Both the position numbers and the translations under genes were made by a program. Shown one piece after another: positions 1-11,898 of a DNA stretch of 64,000 bases. The DNA is from Cognatundibacterium griseum (GTDB lineage: Bacteria; Pseudomonadota; Gammaproteobacteria; Burkholderiales; Burkholderiaceae_D), in assembly GCF_014284195.1 (NCBI RefSeq), contig NZ_JACOGC010000004.1, positions 62,001 to 126,000 on the forward strand, written 5' to 3'. How positions within the stretch are numbered: position 1 is the stretch's first letter; each line of letters starts with the position of its first letter. The notes under the pieces are model-generated. The model did not search any database. It was not told the DNA's origin and saw nothing but the letters and a program-made list of their open reading frames with translations.

Positions 1-678
1 ACGCTTTGCGGCGACAGCCGTCGTGCCACTGCCCATAAACGGGTCAAGCACCACACCGCCAGGCGGGCAGGATGCCTTGATCATGCGCTCAATGATTTCC
101 AGCGGTTTCTGGGTAGGATGCGGTTCGCGTTCAGCGTGCTCCCGGTGCAGACGCGACACGCTCCATACATCCTTGGGATTAAAGCCGAGCTCCAGCCACT
201 TTGCGCCTTCAAAAATCTTGCGGCTACGGGCCTTCTTCGTCGCCGCATCGTAGGGAATGCGAATCGCGTCAAGATCAAAGTAGTAATCGCGGGCTTTCAC
301 AAAAAAACCGATCGTGTCATGCACCGAGGAATACTTGCGCACACTGCCTCCCATGGAAGGCACCCTCCGGTCCCAGATAATTTCATTCATCATGCTCATG
401 CGCTGCTTGAGCATCACAAACACTTCCGGGGAATAGCGCCAGGTCAAAAAAATATACAGGCTGCCGTTCGGTTTCAGCTTCGGCAAGGCCAGATCAACCC
501 ATTGCGTCATCCAGTCCAGATAAGCGGCAGCATCCAGTTTATCGGAATCATTCCCGTAATCCTTGCCGAGTCCATAAGGCGGGTCGGCCAGCAATAAATC
601 GATACTGCAGTCCGGCAAGCGTGTCAGCCCTTGCAGCGCATCTTCGCAAAAAACCTGATTCCGCCAGCTGTCTGCCAT
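1..678 (-). CDS. Site-specific DNA methyltransferase (partial, C-terminus outside window)
   Basis: The minus strand is open from an ATG at 678 to the window edge (226 codons, no stop seen). The product begins MADSWRNQVFCEDAL, carries the catalytic motif LLADPPYG near residue 30, and ends in the AdoMet-binding motif VLDPFMGSGTT near residues 213-223. The order DPPY before FxGxG is that of beta-class N6-adenine/N4-cytosine methyltransferases. An in-frame stop lies just upstream, so the start is well bounded, although its ribosome site is weak. The gene starts 18 bases after hisD ends and probably shares its transcript. No restriction gene is visible in the window, so it may be an orphan methylase; the target site cannot be read from the sequence. 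Confidence 0.85.
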   Translation of the reverse strand, partial: MADSWRNQVFCEDALQGLTRLPDCSIDLLLADPPYGLGKDYGNDSDKLDAAAYLDWMTQWVDLALPKLKPNGSLYIFLTWRYSPEVFVMLKQRMSMMNEIIWDRRVPSMGGSVRKYSSVHDTIGFFVKARDYYFDLDAIRIPYDAATKKARSRKIFEGAKWLELGFNPKDVWSVSRLHREHAEREPHPTQKPLEIIERMIKASCPPGGVVLDPFMGSGTTAVAAKR

Positions 679-696
679 GTTATCTGGATCCCGGAA

Positions 697-2013
697 TCAT
701 GACTTCAGCCGCAGTTCAGCACTACGGGCATGCGCCTGCAAGCCCTCGCCATACGCCAGTTCGGCAGCAACACGCCCTAAGGTCTGGGCCCCCTGCTCGC
801 TGACAAAAATCATGGATGAACGCTTCTGAAAATCATACACCCCGAGAGGTGAAGAAAAGCGGGCAGTGCGCGAAGTGGGTAACACGTGATTCGGACCAGC
901 GCAGTAATCACCGAGCGCTTCCGAAGAAAACCGGCCAAGGAACATCGCTCCAGCATGGCGAATCTGATCCGCCCATTGCTGTGGATTACCGGCGGAAATC
1001 TCCAGATGCTCAGCCGCGATACTGTTTGCGATCTCACAGGCCTGCTGCATATCGCGCACCTTGATCAGCGCACCGCGGTTGGCGAGCGATGTCCGGATCA
1101 CTTCCTGACGCGGCATCTCCGGCAACAACCGGCGAATGCTGTCCTCTACCGCATTGAGATACGCTTCATCGGGGCAGAGCAAAATAGACTGCGCCAGCTC
1201 ATCGTGCTCTGCCTGTGAAAATAAATCCATCGCCACCCAGTCCGGATCGGTAGTGCCGTCACAGAGAACAAGAATTTCTGATGGCCCGGCAATCATATCG
1301 ATGCCGACCGTGCCGAACACCCGGCGCTTGGCAGCAGCCACGTAGGCATTACCCGGACCGACAATTTTATCCACCTGCGGAATCGTCGCTGTGCCATATG
1401 CCAGCGCACCCACCGCCTGCGCCCCGCCAATCGTAAATACCCGGTCAACACCGGCAATCGCCGCAGCCGCCAGCACCAGCGGATTTTTCACGCCGTCCGG
1501 GGTCGGTACGACCATGATGATTTCCTGCACGCCAGCGACTTTGGCTGGAATGGCATTCATCAATACCGAGGAAGGATAGGCGGCTTTCCCGCCGGGCACA
1601 TAAATACCCACGCGATCGAGCGGCGTGACTTTCTGTCCCAGCACCGTGCCATCAGGCTCGCAATAACTGAAGCCTGCTGAACCGCATTCCGCCTTTTGCC
1701 GTTCATGATAGGCACGTACTCGCTGCGCGGCCGTTTCCAGGGCGCTGCGACGGGCTGCAGGCAAGGCATCCAGCGCCGCCTGCATTTCTTCGCGCGATAA
1801 TTCAAGTTCGGCAATGCTGCGGGCATTCAGCCGGTCAAAGCGGTTGGTCGCTTCCAGCACAGCCGTGTCCCCGCTGGCTTTGACACTGGCCAGGATCTGC
1901 GCTGCAGCGCGGTCTATCGCTTCATCCTCAGCAGCTTCAAAAGCAAGCAAAGAAGAGAGTCTGCGGGAAAAATCCGCTTCGTCTGAATCCAGTCTGGTAA
2001 TCAGGGAGGCCAT
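697..2013 (-). CDS. hisD: Histidinol dehydrogenase HisD
   Basis: This 438-residue protein is the usual length for HisD, the zinc enzyme that oxidises L-histidinol to L-histidine by way of the aldehyde with two NAD. The family blocks [48 protein letters not shown] and SQAEHDE are all present, covering the NAD and metal-binding regions. It follows hisG with an 11-base gap, so the two are co-transcribed. In many Burkholderiales hisC comes next. Here a DNA methyltransferase follows instead, so the rest of the his pathway must lie beyond the window or elsewhere. Confidence 0.97.
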   Translation of the reverse strand: MASLITRLDSDEADFSRRLSSLLAFEAAEDEAIDRAAAQILASVKASGDTAVLEATNRFDRLNARSIAELELSREEMQAALDALPAARRSALETAAQRVRAYHERQKAECGSAGFSYCEPDGTVLGQKVTPLDRVGIYVPGGKAAYPSSVLMNAIPAKVAGVQEIIMVVPTPDGVKNPLVLAAAAIAGVDRVFTIGGAQAVGALAYGTATIPQVDKIVGPGNAYVAAAKRRVFGTVGIDMIAGPSEILVLCDGTTDPDWVAMDLFSQAEHDELAQSILLCPDEAYLNAVEDSIRRLLPEMPRQEVIRTSLANRGALIKVRDMQQACEIANSIAAEHLEISAGNPQQWADQIRHAGAMFLGRFSSEALGDYCAGPNHVLPTSRTARFSSPLGVYDFQKRSSMIFVSEQGAQTLGRVAAELAYGEGLQAHARSAELRLKS

Positions 2014-2024
2014 ACGTATTCTCT

Positions 2025-4170
<2,146 letters not shown>

Positions 4171-4213
4171 GATTCATCTTTCTGAATAAAATAAGAGCTG
4201 GCGTCACCTGTTT

Positions 4214-4978
4214 TCAGTGGCGCAACTTATAGCCACGTTTCAGCATCTGCACGGCAATCGTCGCCAGCAATGCAAAGAAAACGGACACGACAGCCAGGCT
4301 GTGCAGCGGCGCCACATCAGACTGGCCAAAGAAACCGAAACGGAATCCGTCGATCATATAAAAAAACGGATTAAACCGGGATAAGCTTTGCCAGAAAGCC
4401 GGCAGAGAATGGATGGAGTAAAACACACCGGACAGGAAGGTTGCCGGTATGATCAGGAAATTCTGAAACGCTGCCAGCTGATCGAATTTTTCAGCCCAGA
4501 TACCGGCAATTAGTCCCATCGTACCCAGCATCGCGGCACCCAATAAAGCGAAAATGCCAATCCACCACGGTGCGACAAAATGCAGGTCGGCAAACCAGGC
4601 CGTCACCACAAACACGCCCGCCCCGACTGCCAGCCCGCGCAGAATCGCCGCCAGCACGTAAGCGCTAAACAGTTCCCAGTGCGACAGCGGCGGCAACAAT
4701 ACAAACACCAGATTGCCGGTGATTTTTGACTGAATCAGGGAAGAAGAAGAATTGGCAAACGCATTCTGCAAGACACTCATCATGACCAGACCCGGGACCA
4801 GAAAGGCGGTATACCTGACGCCCGGATAAACCTGCACATGCTCATCGAGCACATGACCAAAAATCAGCAGATACAGCAAAGCCGTCATGATCGGCGCGGT
4901 GATGGTCTGGGTCGCCACTTTCCAGAAACGCAGCACCTCCTTGTACAGCAAGGTGTTAAAGCCCGTCATCTGGCTCAT
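4214..4978 (-). CDS. ABC-2 type transporter permease
   Basis: This 254-residue membrane protein has about six hydrophobic segments and belongs to the ABC-2 export permeases. The sequence GFNTLLYKEVLRFWKVATQTITAPIMTALLYLLIFG at the N-terminus and the block ATFLSGVFYSIHSLP toward the C-terminal half are typical of the YadH-like branch. Its start overlaps the ATPase stop as ATGA, and a GGAGGG ribosome site precedes it. It forms an exporter with the upstream ATPase. The substrate is unknown; linkage to mla and murA suggests an envelope role, which is inference. Confidence 0.88.
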   Translation of the reverse strand: MSQMTGFNTLLYKEVLRFWKVATQTITAPIMTALLYLLIFGHVLDEHVQVYPGVRYTAFLVPGLVMMSVLQNAFANSSSSLIQSKITGNLVFVLLPPLSHWELFSAYVLAAILRGLAVGAGVFVVTAWFADLHFVAPWWIGIFALLGAAMLGTMGLIAGIWAEKFDQLAAFQNFLIIPATFLSGVFYSIHSLPAFWQSLSRFNPFFYMIDGFRFGFFGQSDVAPLHSLAVVSVFFALLATIAVQMLKRGYKLRH

Positions 4979-5895
4979 TTCGCGCCCTCCATAATCTGCA
5001 AAAATACTTCCTCCAGGTCGGCCTGCAATAACTGCAAGTCCTCAATGACACAGCCGGCAAGACGCAACTCACGCAGCATCGTTTCCACCTGCGCCGAATC
5101 CGTTACACGCAAGGCAAACTGACGCGGATCGGCAGAACGTTCGTGTGTGATGATCAGGCTGCGCAAGGCATCCGGCAAAACGGTGTTCGCATGGGCAGCC
5201 AGCGTCACCCGCAGCTGTGAGCCAGAGATGCGCTTAATCAGTGCAGCAGTGCTGTCCAGCGCCACGATTTTCCCCGACTTCAGCATGGCAATCCGGTTGC
5301 ACAATGCCTGAGCCTCTTCCAGATAATGCGTGGTCAGCACGATCGTATGGCCTTCACGGTTGAGGCGGGCAATAAACTGCCATAAAGTCTGCCGCAATTC
5401 CACGTCCACACCTGCTGTCGGCTCATCCAGCACAATGACCGGCGGCTTGTGCACCAGCGCCTGCGCCACCAGCACACGGCGCTTCATGCCGCCGGACAAA
5501 GCACGCATATTGGTGTCAGCCTTATTGGTGAGATCAAGATTTTCCATGATCTCATCAATCCAGCGATCATTATTCCGGATGCCAAAATAGCCAGACTGCA
5601 TGCGCAGTGTTTCACGCACAGTAAAGAACGGGTCAAACACCAGCTCCTGCGGCACAACACCGAGATTGCGGCGGGCTTCGCGGTAATCACGCACGACATC
5701 ATGCCCCTGCACGCTGATCTGCCCGGCATCTGCACGGCTTAATCCCGCCAGGATCGAGATCAATGTCGTTTTACCGGCGCCATTTGGTCCGAGCAGACCA
5801 AAAAACTCCCCTTCTTCAATCGTCAGGGAAACGCCTCCCAGTGCCTGTAGAGACTGGAAACGTTTTTGTATATTGCTAATTTGTATCGCGGCCAT
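4975..5895 (-). CDS. ABC transporter ATP-binding protein
   Basis: This is the nucleotide-binding partner of the next gene's ABC-2 permease. From the ATG at 5895 it has 306 residues. Walker A is GPNGAGKTT, the signature is LSGGMKRR, Walker B is VIVLDEPTAG and the H-loop is TTHYLEEA. The open frame extends 21 codons further upstream, but MAAIQISNIQKRF begins where homologues begin, so I prefer that start; no clear ribosome site decides it. The C-terminal 90 residues form the extra domain seen in drug and polysaccharide export ATPases of the YadG type. Confidence 0.88.
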   Translation of the reverse strand: MAAIQISNIQKRFQSLQALGGVSLTIEEGEFFGLLGPNGAGKTTLISILAGLSRADAGQISVQGHDVVRDYREARRNLGVVPQELVFDPFFTVRETLRMQSGYFGIRNNDRWIDEIMENLDLTNKADTNMRALSGGMKRRVLVAQALVHKPPVIVLDEPTAGVDVELRQTLWQFIARLNREGHTIVLTTHYLEEAQALCNRIAMLKSGKIVALDSTAALIKRISGSQLRVTLAAHANTVLPDALRSLIITHERSADPRQFALRVTDSAQVETMLRELRLAGCVIEDLQLLQADLEEVFLQIMEGAK

Positions 5896-6051
5896 CGGGC
5901 ATGCTGCACTTGCGTGCTCATCAGGAATCAGACAACTTGGAAAATTCAGCGGTTTCACCCTCAGGGCGAAACCTTTGATTATAGGGGATTTTCAGCAGAA
6001 CAACTGAAAGCATGTGCAGACTGGCGCCGCACATTTACCGGCAGGCGGGAA

Positions 6052-6330
6052 TCAATGTCGTCCGGCAGAGGAGGCGAGTTGAAACTGTTCGGTCAGGCCA
6101 TACAACTGAATCAGGCTCAGCAGACCTGTGGGCGCATCGTGAAATTCCATCGCCCGGTTCTGCTTGTCTGCCTGTCGCTGCCATTCAATCATGACAGCAA
6201 CTGCGGCGGAATCAATCCGTTCCAGCCCGGATAAATCAAAGCTGAACTGGCCCTGAGCAATCATGCTGCTGCCCGCAGCCTCAACAGCGCGGGCAGTGTG
6301 TTGTGAAAATTCACCGGTGAGTTTATACAC
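6052..6330 (-). CDS. mlaB: STAS-domain protein MlaB
   Basis: The 92-residue product is a single STAS domain with FDLSGLERIDSAAVAVMIEWQRQ at its centre, the region that contains the conserved serine loop. MlaB binds the MlaF ATPase and stabilises the MlaFEDB phospholipid transporter in the inner membrane. The start codon is GTG, preceded by AGGA. It follows mlaC by 15 bases and closes the mla part of the operon; the exporter ATPase comes about 155 bases later. Confidence 0.9.
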   Translation of the reverse strand: MYKLTGEFSQHTARAVEAAGSSMIAQGQFSFDLSGLERIDSAAVAVMIEWQRQADKQNRAMEFHDAPTGLLSLIQLYGLTEQFQLASSAGRH

Positions 6331-6345
6331 AGCCAGTCCTGAATA

Positions 6346-6993
6346 TTATTTGGAAGCAGTTCTTGCCGGAGCAGAAGCAAGCTTTTTATTTTTTTCCGAC
6401 AGCGTTTTAATCAGGCCATCGATACCGGATTTACTGATTTCAGCGGCAAAGCTGCCTTTGTATGTTTCAACCAGCCAGGCACCGAGAACATTGATGTCGT
6501 ATATCTTCCAGCCACCCGGCAATTTTTCAAGCCGGTAATTCAGCTGAATCGGCTCGCCCCTGGCCTGGATCACCTGGGAACGCACTTCGACTTCCGTATC
6601 TTCCGGCGCGGAGCGCATCGGCTTGAATTCAACGCGCTGGTCCTTGATCTGGGAAATCGCACCGGAATAGGTAAATACCAGCAAAGTGCGGAATTCGCTG
6701 ATCAATTGTTTTTGCTGTTCCGGTGTCGCATCACGCCAGCTTTTTCCGGCTGCCAGCGATGTCATGCGGGGAAAATCGATGTAAGGCAAAATCTTGCTGT
6801 CCACCATATCGAATACGCGTTTCTGGTTGCCTGCCTGGATATCTTTGTCATTTTTTGCCGTATCCAGAATTTCCTGGCTCAGGCGCTTCACCAACTGATC
6901 CGGCGCTTCGTCAGCAGCCAGTGCCAGGCCTGTGCTGCCCAGCATCAGCCCGGCGAACATCAGGGTAAAAAATCGTGTAACAAGTGCTTTCAT
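6346..6993 (-). CDS. mlaC: Periplasmic phospholipid-binding protein MlaC
   Basis: From the ATG at 6993, preceded by AAGGAA, this is a 215-residue protein with a cleavable signal peptide (MKALVTRFFTLMFAGLMLGSTGLALAAD). It belongs to the Ttg2D/MlaC family, which carries phospholipids between the outer-membrane MlaA complex and inner-membrane MlaFEDB. Typical blocks are YIDFPRMTSLAAGKSWRDATPEQQ and the C-terminal YDINVLGAWLVETYKGSF. The frame is open 27 codons further upstream, but that extension would bury the signal peptide. About 130 bases separate it from mlaA. Confidence 0.95.
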   Translation of the reverse strand: MKALVTRFFTLMFAGLMLGSTGLALAADEAPDQLVKRLSQEILDTAKNDKDIQAGNQKRVFDMVDSKILPYIDFPRMTSLAAGKSWRDATPEQQKQLISEFRTLLVFTYSGAISQIKDQRVEFKPMRSAPEDTEVEVRSQVIQARGEPIQLNYRLEKLPGGWKIYDINVLGAWLVETYKGSFAAEISKSGIDGLIKTLSEKNKKLASAPARTASK

Positions 6994-7123
6994 AGGGATT
7001 CCTTTGGTGTTTCTTTGAAAACGGCATATCTGCCATTCCTTAACCGGCCCGACCGGGTTCCGGTTGACGGACAAAACTATTTTTTACAAATGCATCACAT
7101 TCCGTCACGTCTGCTGCGATCGT

Positions 7124-7894
7124 TTAATCGTCATCCGGGTTGATCTGACCCGCCCGGCGCTGCAGGTAAGCATCGCGGAAAAAGACATATTTATCCAGTG
7201 CGGCTTCTTCGATCAGGGAACCGGCATCCAGCACCGATGCCCGCTTATCGACCAGACGCACAACCGTTCCGGTATTGCGGATATATATTGGCTGTTTGTA
7301 AGACCACAAGTCCCCTTTCAGATCAACCGGCGTCGCCAGTGCATCCCGCAAGGTGGAAGGTCCCAGAATCGGCAATACCAGATAAGGTCCGGAATGCACG
7401 CCCCAGCGCCCCAGCGTCTGTCCGAAATCTTCAGCGTGTTTCGGTAAACCGGCCGGCGTGCCGATATCCAGCAAACCACCCAGGCCAAACGTACTGTTCA
7501 CGGCAAAACGCATCACATCGGATGTGCCATCAGCCACTTTCCCCTGCAGTAAATTATTCACTGCATTCCAGACATCGCCAATATTGCTGAAGAAATTACC
7601 AATACCAGTCTGGACAAATCCGGGAGTGATGTTGCGGTAAACCTGTGCCACAGGCTTCAGCACTGCCTGATCCAGCGTGTCATTGAAACTGAACATCACG
7701 CGGTTAAATCCCTCCAGAGGGTCGCGCGGATTATTACCGATATTCGTTTTGGTGCTGATGGCATCCAGCGTCTGATCAGTCTTGTCACGGATTTTTTCCA
7801 CCGTCACGGTACTGCATCCGCTCAGCAGCAGACTCGCCGCAATTATCAGTGGGGCAAGCCAGCGTGCATTGGATCGGGTCAGAAATTGTGTCAT
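7124..7894 (-). CDS. mlaA: Outer-membrane lipoprotein MlaA (VacJ)
   Basis: This 256-residue lipoprotein has a lipobox LLLSGC near residues 22-27, so the mature protein starts at a lipid-modified cysteine. MlaA sits in the outer membrane with porins and removes misplaced phospholipid from the outer leaflet. The blocks DPLEGFNRVMFSFND and FGQTLGRWGVHSGPYLVLPILGPSTLRD are diagnostic. It overlaps mlaD by ATGA and is followed by mlaC. A gene order with mlaA inside the mla operon is usual in betaproteobacteria, unlike Escherichia coli. Confidence 0.96.
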   Translation of the reverse strand: MTQFLTRSNARWLAPLIIAASLLLSGCSTVTVEKIRDKTDQTLDAISTKTNIGNNPRDPLEGFNRVMFSFNDTLDQAVLKPVAQVYRNITPGFVQTGIGNFFSNIGDVWNAVNNLLQGKVADGTSDVMRFAVNSTFGLGGLLDIGTPAGLPKHAEDFGQTLGRWGVHSGPYLVLPILGPSTLRDALATPVDLKGDLWSYKQPIYIRNTGTVVRLVDKRASVLDAGSLIEEAALDKYVFFRDAYLQRRAGQINPDDD

Positions 7895-8367
7895 TTTTTG
7901 TTTTCCGCACTGCTGTCAGCTGCTTTACTGAACAAGAACTGACTGATCAGATTTTCCAGCACCACTGCCGACTGCGTCATTTTAATCCTGTCACCCGCTG
8001 CCAGATTATTCGTATCACCACCGGGTTCCAGGCCGATATATTGCTCGCCCAGTAATCCGGCCGTCAGGATTTTGGCCGAACTGTCTTTGGGAAATTTGTA
8101 ACGTGTCTCCAGCTGCATGACGACGGTAGCCTGAAAGGTTTTATCGTCGAATTTGATTTCAGACACCCGCCCGACGACCACACCGGCACTCTTGACCGCA
8201 GCCCGCGGCTTCAGGCCGCCGATATTATCGAAGCGTGCCGCCACTTCGTAGTTTTTTTCCAAAGAAAATGAACTCATGTTGCCGGCTTTTAATGCGAGAA
8301 ACAGCAACGCTGCCGCCCCCAGCACGACAAACAGGCCAACCCAGAAATCCAGTGATTTTTTTTGCAT
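7891..8367 (-). CDS. mlaD: MCE-domain lipid transport protein MlaD
   Basis: The 158-residue protein has one N-terminal membrane segment (LDFWVGLFVVLGAAALLFLAL) followed by a single MCE domain with NIGGLKPRAAVKSAGVVVGRV. MlaD forms a hexameric ring on MlaE facing the periplasm and passes phospholipids between MlaC and the transporter. The ATG at 8367 is preceded by AGGATA. A 126-base gap separates it from mlaE, wider than the overlaps elsewhere in the operon. I see no terminator in that gap. Confidence 0.96.
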   Translation of the reverse strand: MQKKSLDFWVGLFVVLGAAALLFLALKAGNMSSFSLEKNYEVAARFDNIGGLKPRAAVKSAGVVVGRVSEIKFDDKTFQATVVMQLETRYKFPKDSSAKILTAGLLGEQYIGLEPGGDTNNLAAGDRIKMTQSAVVLENLISQFLFSKAADSSAENKK

Positions 8368-8493
8368 TATCTATCCTTACCTTAGTATCCCCGGCACCAC
8401 GGGGACATCCAATTGAATCTTTTCGCGCTCTTCAATGCCGGGCACTGAAAAATACGGGCAGCTTCGCCAGGTTTCGTTGCGCTTTGCGACTGA

Positions 8494-9261
8494 TTATTGA
8501 AACATCCAGGCAGTCAGCAGGAAATCCAGCCACAACACCAGCAACGAAGACACCACGACCGTTCTGGTGGTCGCCCTGGCGACGCCTTCCGGTGTCGGCT
8601 GCGCCTCATACCCCTGAAACAGTGCCACAAAAGTCACGGCAAAACCAAAGACGATACTTTTCACCACACCATTGCCAATATCTTGCCAGATTTCAACGCC
8701 GGCCTGCATCTGCGACCAGAATGCGCCGTTATCGACCCCGATCAATTTGACCCCGACCACATAGCCGCCGATGATGCCCATCGCATTGAAGATCGCAGTC
8801 AATACCGGCATGGCGATCAGACCTGCCAGAAACCGTGGCGCCAGAACCCGCTGAACCGGATTCACAGCCATCATTTCCATCGCTGCCAGTTGCTCACCGG
8901 CTTTCATCAGGCCAATTTCCGCTGTCAGCGAAGTACCCGCCCGTCCGGCAAACAGCAATGCAGTGACAACTGGCCCCAACTCACGGGTTAAAGACAGCGC
9001 CACCAGCAAACCCAGCGCCTCTTCCGAACCATAACGATTCAGGGTGTAATACCCCTGATAACCCAGCACGAATCCGACAAACAATCCGGAAACAGCAATA
9101 ATCACCAGCGAATAATTGCCGATAAAGTGAATCTGATCTGTCACCAGACGGGGGCGGCGCCATAGCCCGCCAGCGTTCCATAAAATAGCGAAGAAGCAGC
9201 GGGCGGCATATCCCAGGTCACTGGCGGTTTCTCGTACCCAGGCACCAATGCGCTCAATCAT
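8494..9261 (-). CDS. mlaE: Lipid ABC transporter permease MlaE
   Basis: This 255-residue inner-membrane permease contains the MlaE-family sequence VTALLFAGRAGTSLTAEIGLMKAGEQLAAMEMM in the middle. At least five hydrophobic segments are visible. It forms the membrane core of the MlaFEDB phospholipid transporter. The start overlaps the mlaF stop (ATGA) and is preceded by GGAG, so it is translationally coupled to mlaF. Confidence 0.96.
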   Translation of the reverse strand: MIERIGAWVRETASDLGYAARCFFAILWNAGGLWRRPRLVTDQIHFIGNYSLVIIAVSGLFVGFVLGYQGYYTLNRYGSEEALGLLVALSLTRELGPVVTALLFAGRAGTSLTAEIGLMKAGEQLAAMEMMAVNPVQRVLAPRFLAGLIAMPVLTAIFNAMGIIGGYVVGVKLIGVDNGAFWSQMQAGVEIWQDIGNGVVKSIVFGFAVTFVALFQGYEAQPTPEGVARATTRTVVVSSLLVLWLDFLLTAWMFQ

Positions 9262-10064
9262 GATACGCGCTCCTTCAGCCCCAGATCGTCTCTCAGAGAC
9301 TGCCCCGGATAATGGAAGGGAACCGGACCATCTGCCTCGGCATGGACAAATTGTTTCACATAGGGGTCTTCGGATGCCAGCATTTGTTCCGGCGTGCCCT
9401 CAGCCACAATTTTTCCCTGCGACAGAAAATAAATATAATCGGCGATGGCAAAAGATTCATGCACATCGTGCGACACCAGTATCGTGGTAGACCCCAGCGC
9501 ATTGTTCAAGTTCCGGATCAGATTGGCAGTCACGCCCATCGAAATCGGATCCAGTCCGGCAAACGGCTCGTCATACATCATTAACTGGGGATCGAGCGCC
9601 ACTGCGCGCGCCAACGCCACCCTGCGTGCCATACCGCCGGAAATTTCGGAGGGCATCAGCTGCGCCGCATTGCGCAGGCCAACAGCATGTAATTTCAGCA
9701 TCACCAGATCACGGATCATGGCTTCACTGAGATCAGTATGTTCGCGCATCGGAAACGCGACATTGTCAAACACACTTAAATCGGTAAACAAGGCGCCATG
9801 CTGGAACAGCATGCCCATTTTGCGCCGCATCTGATACAGACCGGCATTATCCATCTGCTCAATTTGCTGCCCATCGACAGCGACCGTACCTTGCTGGGGC
9901 CGGATCTGGCCGCCAATCAGGCGCAGTATCGTCGTTTTGCCGGATCCCGAGCCGCCCATCACAGCAATCACTTTGCCGCGCGGAAAATCCATGCGCAGCC
10001 CCGACAGAATGGTGCGCTGCCCATACCCGAATTGAAGATCACGAATTTCGACGAGATTAGACAC
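9258..10064 (-). CDS. mlaF: Lipid ABC transporter ATP-binding protein MlaF
   Basis: MlaF is the ATPase of the phospholipid transporter. Walker A is GGSGSGKTT, the signature is ISGGMARRVALARA and Walker B is LMMYDEPFAG. I place the start at the GTG at 10064 (VSNLVEIRDLQFGYG), which gives 268 residues, the family length. The open frame runs 28 codons further upstream, but that stretch is serine-rich and unlike the family. No strong ribosome site is visible. It is the first gene of the long minus-strand operon, and its promoter should lie in the AT-rich region 10065-10300. Confidence 0.92.
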   Translation of the reverse strand: MSNLVEIRDLQFGYGQRTILSGLRMDFPRGKVIAVMGGSGSGKTTILRLIGGQIRPQQGTVAVDGQQIEQMDNAGLYQMRRKMGMLFQHGALFTDLSVFDNVAFPMREHTDLSEAMIRDLVMLKLHAVGLRNAAQLMPSEISGGMARRVALARAVALDPQLMMYDEPFAGLDPISMGVTANLIRNLNNALGSTTILVSHDVHESFAIADYIYFLSQGKIVAEGTPEQMLASEDPYVKQFVHAEADGPVPFHYPGQSLRDDLGLKERVS

Positions 10065-10308
10065 AGCAGGAAATGAAGTTTTGCAAAAACTAGATTGTAA
10101 TGCAGAACGGGAATTACGGCTGCTTCGGCAACTATAATAAAAAAACAATGAAATGAATTATTTTCTGAAAATTTTGTATTTTCAAACTTAAATTCTATTT
10201 TTTATATAAAAGTACAAATTTTCTTAAAAACAGATTGTTTTGTCTCAAAAAATTAATGAATATTCAGTCAGTAATTATTGAATTTTGTCTGTTCTCTTCA
10301 AAAAATTT

Positions 10309-10340
10309 GACGGATTGCAGCCCTCAGACTGTAATCCGTC
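10309..10340 (-). terminator. Terminator of the gltBD operon
   Basis: Read on the minus strand just after the gltD stop, a near-perfect 12-base stem GACGGATTACAG / CTGCAATCCGTC is followed by a run of T. This is a good intrinsic terminator. Confidence 0.75.
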
Positions 10341-10347
10341 ACACTGA

Positions 10348-11811
10348 TTAACGAGGCAAAACCGAGTCGCCCATCAGGAAAGCATCCACTTCACGGGCGC
10401 ACTGACGTCCTTCGCGAATCGCCCAGACCACCAGCGACTGGCCACGACGCATATCGCCTGCCGCAAAGACCTTTTCTGCATTGGTCTTGTAGCAACCGGC
10501 GCCATCGGTTGTCGCTTTGGCATTACCCCGGGCATCTTTCTCCACGCCAAAGGCATCCAGCACCTGCTGTACCGGAGAAACAAAGCCCATGGCCAGCAAG
10601 ACCAGATCGGCTTTCATCTCAAATTCGGAATCCGGCACTTCCTGCATCTTGCCGTCTTTCCATTCAACGCGGCAGGCGATCAGCTTTTCCACTTTGCCGC
10701 CCTTGCCTTCCAGGCGTTTCGTTGCAACAGACCAGTCACGTTCGCAACCTTCCTCATGCGAGGAAGAAGTACGCAGTTTAGTCGGCCAGTAAGGCCAGAC
10801 CAGCGGTTTGTTTTCCTGTTCTGGCGGCTGGGGTAACAATTCAAACTGGGTCACGGATTTGGCGCCGTGACGATTCGAGGTACCCACGCAATCAGAGCCG
10901 GTATCACCACCACCGATCACCACAACATGCTTGCCCGTCGCCATGATCTGGTCTTTGACCTTGTCACCGGCATTCACCTTATTCTGCACTGGCAGGAAAT
11001 CCATAGCGAAATGCACGCCTTTGAGTTCGCGGCCAGGAACTGGCAAATCGCGCGGCGTTTCTGCACCGCCGGCAATGATTACTGCGTCGAAATCCTTTTG
11101 CAGCTGTTCCGGGGAAATCGTTTCTTTGGACCAGTTGGTGACCGTGGCAGGAAAATCCTTACCGACAAACACGCCAGTGCGGAATGTCACGCCTTCTGCC
11201 TGCATCTGATCAACACGGCGGTCGATATGGGATTTTTCCATTTTGAAGTCGGGGATGCCATAACGCAGCAAGCCGCCAACACGGTCATTTTTTTCAAATA
11301 CTGTCACATCATGACCAACACGCGCCAGTTGCTGCGCTGCTGCCAGCCCCGCAGGACCAGAGCCGACAACGGCGATTTTCTTGCCGGTTTTCATAGCAGG
11401 AATCTGCGGTGCAACCCAACCGTTTTCCCAGCCTTTATCGATGATGTAATGCTCAATCGACTTGATGCCGACTGCATCATTATTGATTCCCAGAGTACAG
11501 GCTGCTTCGCAGGGTGCCGGGCAGATGCGGCCGGTAAATTCCGGGAAATTGTTTGTCGAATGCAGCGTATCGAGCGCCTGCTTTACTTGCCCGTTGTAGA
11601 CCAAATCATTCCAGTCAGGGATGATGTTATTGACAGGGCAACCGTTGTTGCAAAACGGAATACCGCAGTCCATGCAGCGTGCCGCCTGTGTTTTTGCCTG
11701 CGCATCGTCCAGATGCACCAGGAATTCCTTGTAATGCTTTTTACGCGACAACGGTGCTTCGGAAGCTTCCTGCAGTCGCTGATATTCCATGAAACCGGTA
11801 ACTTTACCCAT
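10348..11811 (-). CDS. gltD: Glutamate synthase (NADPH) small subunit GltD
   Basis: From the ATG at 11811, preceded by GAGGA, this 487-residue protein is the beta subunit that takes electrons from NADPH through FAD to the large subunit. The N-terminal cysteine motifs [17 protein letters not shown] and [12 protein letters not shown] bind 4Fe-4S clusters. Two nucleotide-binding folds follow ([16 protein letters not shown] and [14 protein letters not shown]), and [21 protein letters not shown] lies at the C-terminal flavin site. It lies downstream of gltB in the same operon, with an 87-base gap. Confidence 0.97.
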   Translation of the reverse strand: MGKVTGFMEYQRLQEASEAPLSRKKHYKEFLVHLDDAQAKTQAARCMDCGIPFCNNGCPVNNIIPDWNDLVYNGQVKQALDTLHSTNNFPEFTGRICPAPCEAACTLGINNDAVGIKSIEHYIIDKGWENGWVAPQIPAMKTGKKIAVVGSGPAGLAAAQQLARVGHDVTVFEKNDRVGGLLRYGIPDFKMEKSHIDRRVDQMQAEGVTFRTGVFVGKDFPATVTNWSKETISPEQLQKDFDAVIIAGGAETPRDLPVPGRELKGVHFAMDFLPVQNKVNAGDKVKDQIMATGKHVVVIGGGDTGSDCVGTSNRHGAKSVTQFELLPQPPEQENKPLVWPYWPTKLRTSSSHEEGCERDWSVATKRLEGKGGKVEKLIACRVEWKDGKMQEVPDSEFEMKADLVLLAMGFVSPVQQVLDAFGVEKDARGNAKATTDGAGCYKTNAEKVFAAGDMRRGQSLVVWAIREGRQCAREVDAFLMGDSVLPR

Positions 11812-11898
11812 TTTTATCCTCAATATGATTGCGGGCTACTGCCCTGTCAGTCTTGAATTGCGCAGAATCAGGTGCGCCGGCTGGCGCATCCAATGAAA

